Shown here: in pieces, positions 6,029 through 8,572 of the stretch | Layout of the letters: each line of letters opens with the position of its first letter | Position numbering within the stretch: the first letter of the stretch is position 1 | NCBI GenBank assembly: GCA_002452315.1 | Contig: DKFH01000081.1 | Coordinates: forward strand, 1-8,572 | DNA from: Anaerolineaceae bacterium UBA6801 | GTDB lineage: Bacteria > Chloroflexota > Anaerolineae > Anaerolineales > Anaerolineaceae | Length of the DNA stretch: 8,572 nt | Direction: 5' to 3' | The notes under the pieces: generated by a model | What the model was told of the DNA's origin: nothing | The model's database searches: none | Seen by the model: the letters and a program-made list of their open reading frames with translations, nothing else | Program-made: the position numbers and the translations under genes

Positions 6029-6034
6029 TATAAT
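6029..6034 (+). promoter_or_regulatory. TATAAT -10 directly before the rodZ-like ATG
   Basis: A perfect TATAAT lies six bases before the ATG at 6041. A start seven bases after the -10 would fall on the A of that ATG, predicting a leaderless mRNA. No -35 or TG extension is visible at the expected distance, because that position lies in the 3' arm of the upstream hairpin. Confidence 0.45.
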
Positions 6035-6040
6035 ACCCCT

Positions 6041-7399
6041 ATGGAACTTACAATCGGAGCACAATTAAAACAAATCCGCGAATCTAAGGGCATCACCCTG
6101 GAAGCGATCGCGCATAAAACCCACATCTCACTGGCCTACCTTCAGGCCCTCGAAGAGAACGATGTGGAAGCGCTGCCCTCAAAAGTTCAACAGCGCGGCT
6201 TTTTACGCCTGTATGCCAGCGAATTGGGCGTTGAGCTGGATGACCTGAGCGTAAGTGACTATCACCTGGCTCCAGAAGCTCCCACCGCACCTCCTCCTGA
6301 AGCAAAAAGTGTACCTCAGGCGCTCCAACCAACCCCGGGCGACGAGTTAGAGGTTGACACTGAGCGGCAAACCCCTGCCGAGCCGGAAATTGAGCCGGTC
6401 GAGGAACAAGAAGATGACTTAGTTTCACCTCCACCGTCAATCACCCCTCCAGAGGTAATCTCAGAACCATCCGAACCTGAAGGTTCCGCCCAAATGTTCA
6501 CAGCGATTGGTGAAAAGATCAAAACCCGGCGCGAGCTGCTGAGCATCTCGATCAACGAGGTTCACAGCACTATTCACATTGCACCGCAGTATCTTCAAGC
6601 CATTGAAGCAGGGACATTTGATCAGTTGCCTTCATCAGTACATGCCAAGGGGATGCTGGTAAATTATGCCAATTTTCTTAACCTTGAAACTGAGCCGTTA
6701 TTATCAAGCTATGCCGATGCGTTGCAATTACAGCGCCTTGAAAAACAAACCGCGCTGGATCAGCGTGGGAGGCGTGCCGCCCGCGAGCTCTCACCGGCCG
6801 CGCTGCGCCTTAAGAACTTCTTCACCCTTGACCTGCTCGTCATCACAACCTTGTTCCTTGCCATTGCAGTCTTTGTGGTTTGGGGTGTCAATCGCATCCT
6901 TACCAGCGATCCACCTGATACCGGCGAAAGTGAAATTCCCGCTGTTTCCGATGTACTGCTGGCAGAGGATACACCCACACCGGATCTCACATCGATAGCA
7001 GAAATCACCGAAGTTGATGCCGCTCAGGAAGTCGAGATCGAGTCAGAAGCAGAAGAAGAACCACTGTTTACGCCCATGGTCAGTACCGACCCCATCAACA
7101 TCCTCCTGGTGCCCCGCCAGCGGTTGTGGGCGCAGGTGACGGTTGACGGTGAACTCGTGTTTCAGGGACGTTTGATCCCTGGCAACGCGTATGACTTCTC
7201 AGGCCAGGAACAAATCGATCTCCGCACCGGCAATATCGGTGCACTGCAAATTCTCTTCAACAATCAGGATATCGGTTCACAGGGCGTGCTCGGCCAGGTG
7301 GCGGACCTCAGCTTTACCGTCAATGGATTAATCCTTCCCCCGCCCTCCATCCCCACAACGCCGTCACCATCCCCAACCCCTATGGAGCCCAATGACTAA
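6041..7399 (+). CDS. RodZ-like membrane protein with two N-terminal HTH domains
   Basis: RodZ proteins anchor the MreB cytoskeleton and help set cell shape. The 452-residue product has this order: a Cro/C1-type HTH (about 5-70), a Pro/Glu-rich linker (78-149), a second HTH (156-222), a basic stretch (RGRRAAR, 242-248), one membrane helix (about 260-286), an acidic linker (290-345), a DUF4115-type RodZ C-terminal beta domain (351-430) and a Pro/Ser/Thr tail. The two HTH copies align without gaps with 24 identities in 67 positions, including YLQA, LPS-V and YA. One HTH is usual, so this is a duplication. The basic stretch before the helix predicts the HTH domains inside and the C-terminal domain outside. 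The ATG at 6041 is chosen over an in-frame TTG at 6023 because the conserved domain begins right after it. It has no ribosome binding site. rimO overlaps its end by eight bases. Confidence 0.85.
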   Translation: MELTIGAQLKQIRESKGITLEAIAHKTHISLAYLQALEENDVEALPSKVQQRGFLRLYASELGVELDDLSVSDYHLAPEAPTAPPPEAKSVPQALQPTPGDELEVDTERQTPAEPEIEPVEEQEDDLVSPPPSITPPEVISEPSEPEGSAQMFTAIGEKIKTRRELLSISINEVHSTIHIAPQYLQAIEAGTFDQLPSSVHAKGMLVNYANFLNLETEPLLSSYADALQLQRLEKQTALDQRGRRAARELSPAALRLKNFFTLDLLVITTLFLAIAVFVVWGVNRILTSDPPDTGESEIPAVSDVLLAEDTPTPDLTSIAEITEVDAAQEVEIESEAEEEPLFTPMVSTDPINILLVPRQRLWAQVTVDGELVFQGRLIPGNAYDFSGQEQIDLRTGNIGALQILFNNQDIGSQGVLGQVADLSFTVNGLILPPPSIPTTPSPSPTPMEPND

Positions 7400-8572
7400 A
7401 CGAACGACAGGCACCTACTTACTGATCTCCCTCGGCTGCTCAAAAAACCTGGTCGACTCCGAATCAATGGCGCAACTGCTTAACCGTCAGGGGTTAACCC
7501 CTACCAACACACCTCCCGAAGCCGAATACATGATTGTCAACACCTGCGGTTTCCTGGGAGCAGCCCGGGAGGAAGCCATCACGGTGCTGACGGACCTGGC
7601 CAGCGATAAAATGCCCTGGCAAAAGCTGATTGTGGCAGGCTGTATGCCCGAACTTCACCGCCAGGACCTGCTCAATTCTGTCCCCGGTCTGGATGGCATC
7701 ATGGGCACCCGCCGTTGGATGGAAATCCTCGAAGTGCTCAGCGCCGCCGACCAAGAAGGGCGCACGCAGCCGTATACTCACTTTCCCACCCAAACGTCCA
7801 CCGGCATCGACGAAAATGCTACCCACCGTGTCGCCATTCAGGGTGGCAGCGCGTACATCAAAATTGCGGACGGCTGCCGCAGGGCCTGCGCTTACTGCCT
7901 GATACCCCACATCAAAGGCACGCTCGTCAGTCGGCCGATCCAACACATCATCACGGATGCAAAAAAATTGCAGGACAAAGGTATCAAAGAAATTATCCTG
8001 ATCGCACAGGACACCACAGATTATGGCCATGACCTGGGCATAAAGGACGGTCTGACCCAGCTATTAGAAGCCTTACTCAAAGCAGTCCCGTACATCAGCT
8101 GGATCCGCTTGATGTACACCTTCCCGGGCTATGTGAGCGACAACCTGATCCAGTTGATGAACACTGAACCGCAAATCCTGCCTTACCTGGATATGCCGCT
8201 CCAACACGCTGATCCAGCCATCCTGCGGGCTATGCGGCGCCCCGCAAACATTTCGGTGGTTCAGCAAAATCTGGTCCACATCCGTGAGACGGTCAAAGAC
8301 ATCGCCCTGCGCACAACCATGATTGTCGGCTATCCTGGTGAGGATGACACCGCCTTTCGAAAACTGGTCGACTTCATTCAAACGGTGCAATTTGACCACC
8401 TGGGGACATTCCCCTACTCCTTCGAACCCGGATCACCGGCTGAACCCCTGGGTGACCCGACCCCCGAACACATCAAAACCAAGCGCGTGGAACAGCTCAT
8501 GCAAGTCCAGGGCCAAATCTCCCTGGCTCGCAACCAAACCTTTGTCAGCCAGACTATGGATGTTTTGGTGGA
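7392..8572 (+). CDS. rimO: Ribosomal protein S12 methylthiotransferase RimO (3' end cut)
   Basis: RimO is a radical-SAM enzyme with two iron-sulfur clusters that adds a methylthio group to a conserved aspartate of ribosomal protein S12. The visible 393 codons contain an N-terminal methylthiotransferase domain with three cluster cysteines (Cys16 in SLGCSKNLVDSE, Cys52 in NTCGF, Cys84 in AGCMPE). The radical-SAM motif CRRACAYC follows with Cys162, Cys166 and Cys169, then DMPLQH, an MIVGYPGE block and FPYSFEPGSPA. The SLGCSKN and VDSE signature and the LQHADPAILRAMRR segment favour RimO over the tRNA enzyme MiaB. About 40-50 residues of the C-terminal TRAM domain lie beyond the edge; the last visible residues, MDVLV, look like its start. 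The ATG at 7392 overlaps the rodZ-like stop by eight bases, with GGAG four bases upstream, so translation is probably coupled. Confidence 0.93.
   Translation, partial: MTKRTTGTYLLISLGCSKNLVDSESMAQLLNRQGLTPTNTPPEAEYMIVNTCGFLGAAREEAITVLTDLASDKMPWQKLIVAGCMPELHRQDLLNSVPGLDGIMGTRRWMEILEVLSAADQEGRTQPYTHFPTQTSTGIDENATHRVAIQGGSAYIKIADGCRRACAYCLIPHIKGTLVSRPIQHIITDAKKLQDKGIKEIILIAQDTTDYGHDLGIKDGLTQLLEALLKAVPYISWIRLMYTFPGYVSDNLIQLMNTEPQILPYLDMPLQHADPAILRAMRRPANISVVQQNLVHIRETVKDIALRTTMIVGYPGEDDTAFRKLVDFIQTVQFDHLGTFPYSFEPGSPAEPLGDPTPEHIKTKRVEQLMQVQGQISLARNQTFVSQTMDVLV

Noticed and set aside
7494..8030. 178-codon open frame on the minus strand
   Set aside because: It is antisense to rimO, whose frame holds the methylthiotransferase and radical-SAM cysteines. 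The antisense product has no recognisable domain.

Overview
The window reads as a stretch of a moderately GC-rich bacterial chromosome made of housekeeping and central-metabolism genes. The gene content suggests a Chloroflexota (Anaerolineae-like) bacterium: a split methylmalonyl-CoA mutase next to its epimerase, a RodZ-like protein with two helix-turn-helix domains, and an L9 with an acidic tail. This assignment is inferred from gene types and protein flavour and has not been checked by any search. No mobile element, CRISPR array, tRNA or rRNA is visible.

Layout. Positions 1-89 hold the first codons of a minus-strand gene, probably an amidohydrolase, that runs off the left edge. It is divergent from a plus-strand operon at 267-2505: a DUF309 protein, pyroglutamyl peptidase I (Pcp) and an M24 Xaa-Pro-type peptidase. 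The first two overlap by ATGA. The 177-base divergent spacer has a TGCTATAAT extended -10 on each strand and a perfect 13-base palindrome inside the minus-strand promoter. Positions 2555-5181 hold a minus-strand operon transcribed as methylmalonyl-CoA mutase catalytic subunit, methylmalonyl-CoA epimerase, then a cytoplasmic cyclophilin. It converges on the peptidase operon with a 49-base gap. Positions 5357-8572 hold plus-strand rplI, a rodZ-like gene and rimO, which is cut by the right edge.

How the genes work together. Pcp removes N-terminal pyroglutamate and the M24 enzyme would handle proline-containing peptides, so the first operon looks like blocked-peptide and proline-peptide turnover. 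The mutase and epimerase interconvert succinyl-CoA and methylmalonyl-CoA epimers (propionate pathway). The mutase lacks its B12-binding domain, so a separate small subunit must be encoded elsewhere. The right-hand block combines ribosome structure (L9), a membrane-anchored morphogenesis-type protein (RodZ-like) and ribosome modification (RimO acting on S12).

I found no clearly new biological system. The points most worth a second look are the tandem-HTH RodZ-like protein and its possibly leaderless start, the operator-like palindrome at 147-159, the 52-residue acidic tail on L9, and the small dyads between the divergent mutase and rplI promoters.
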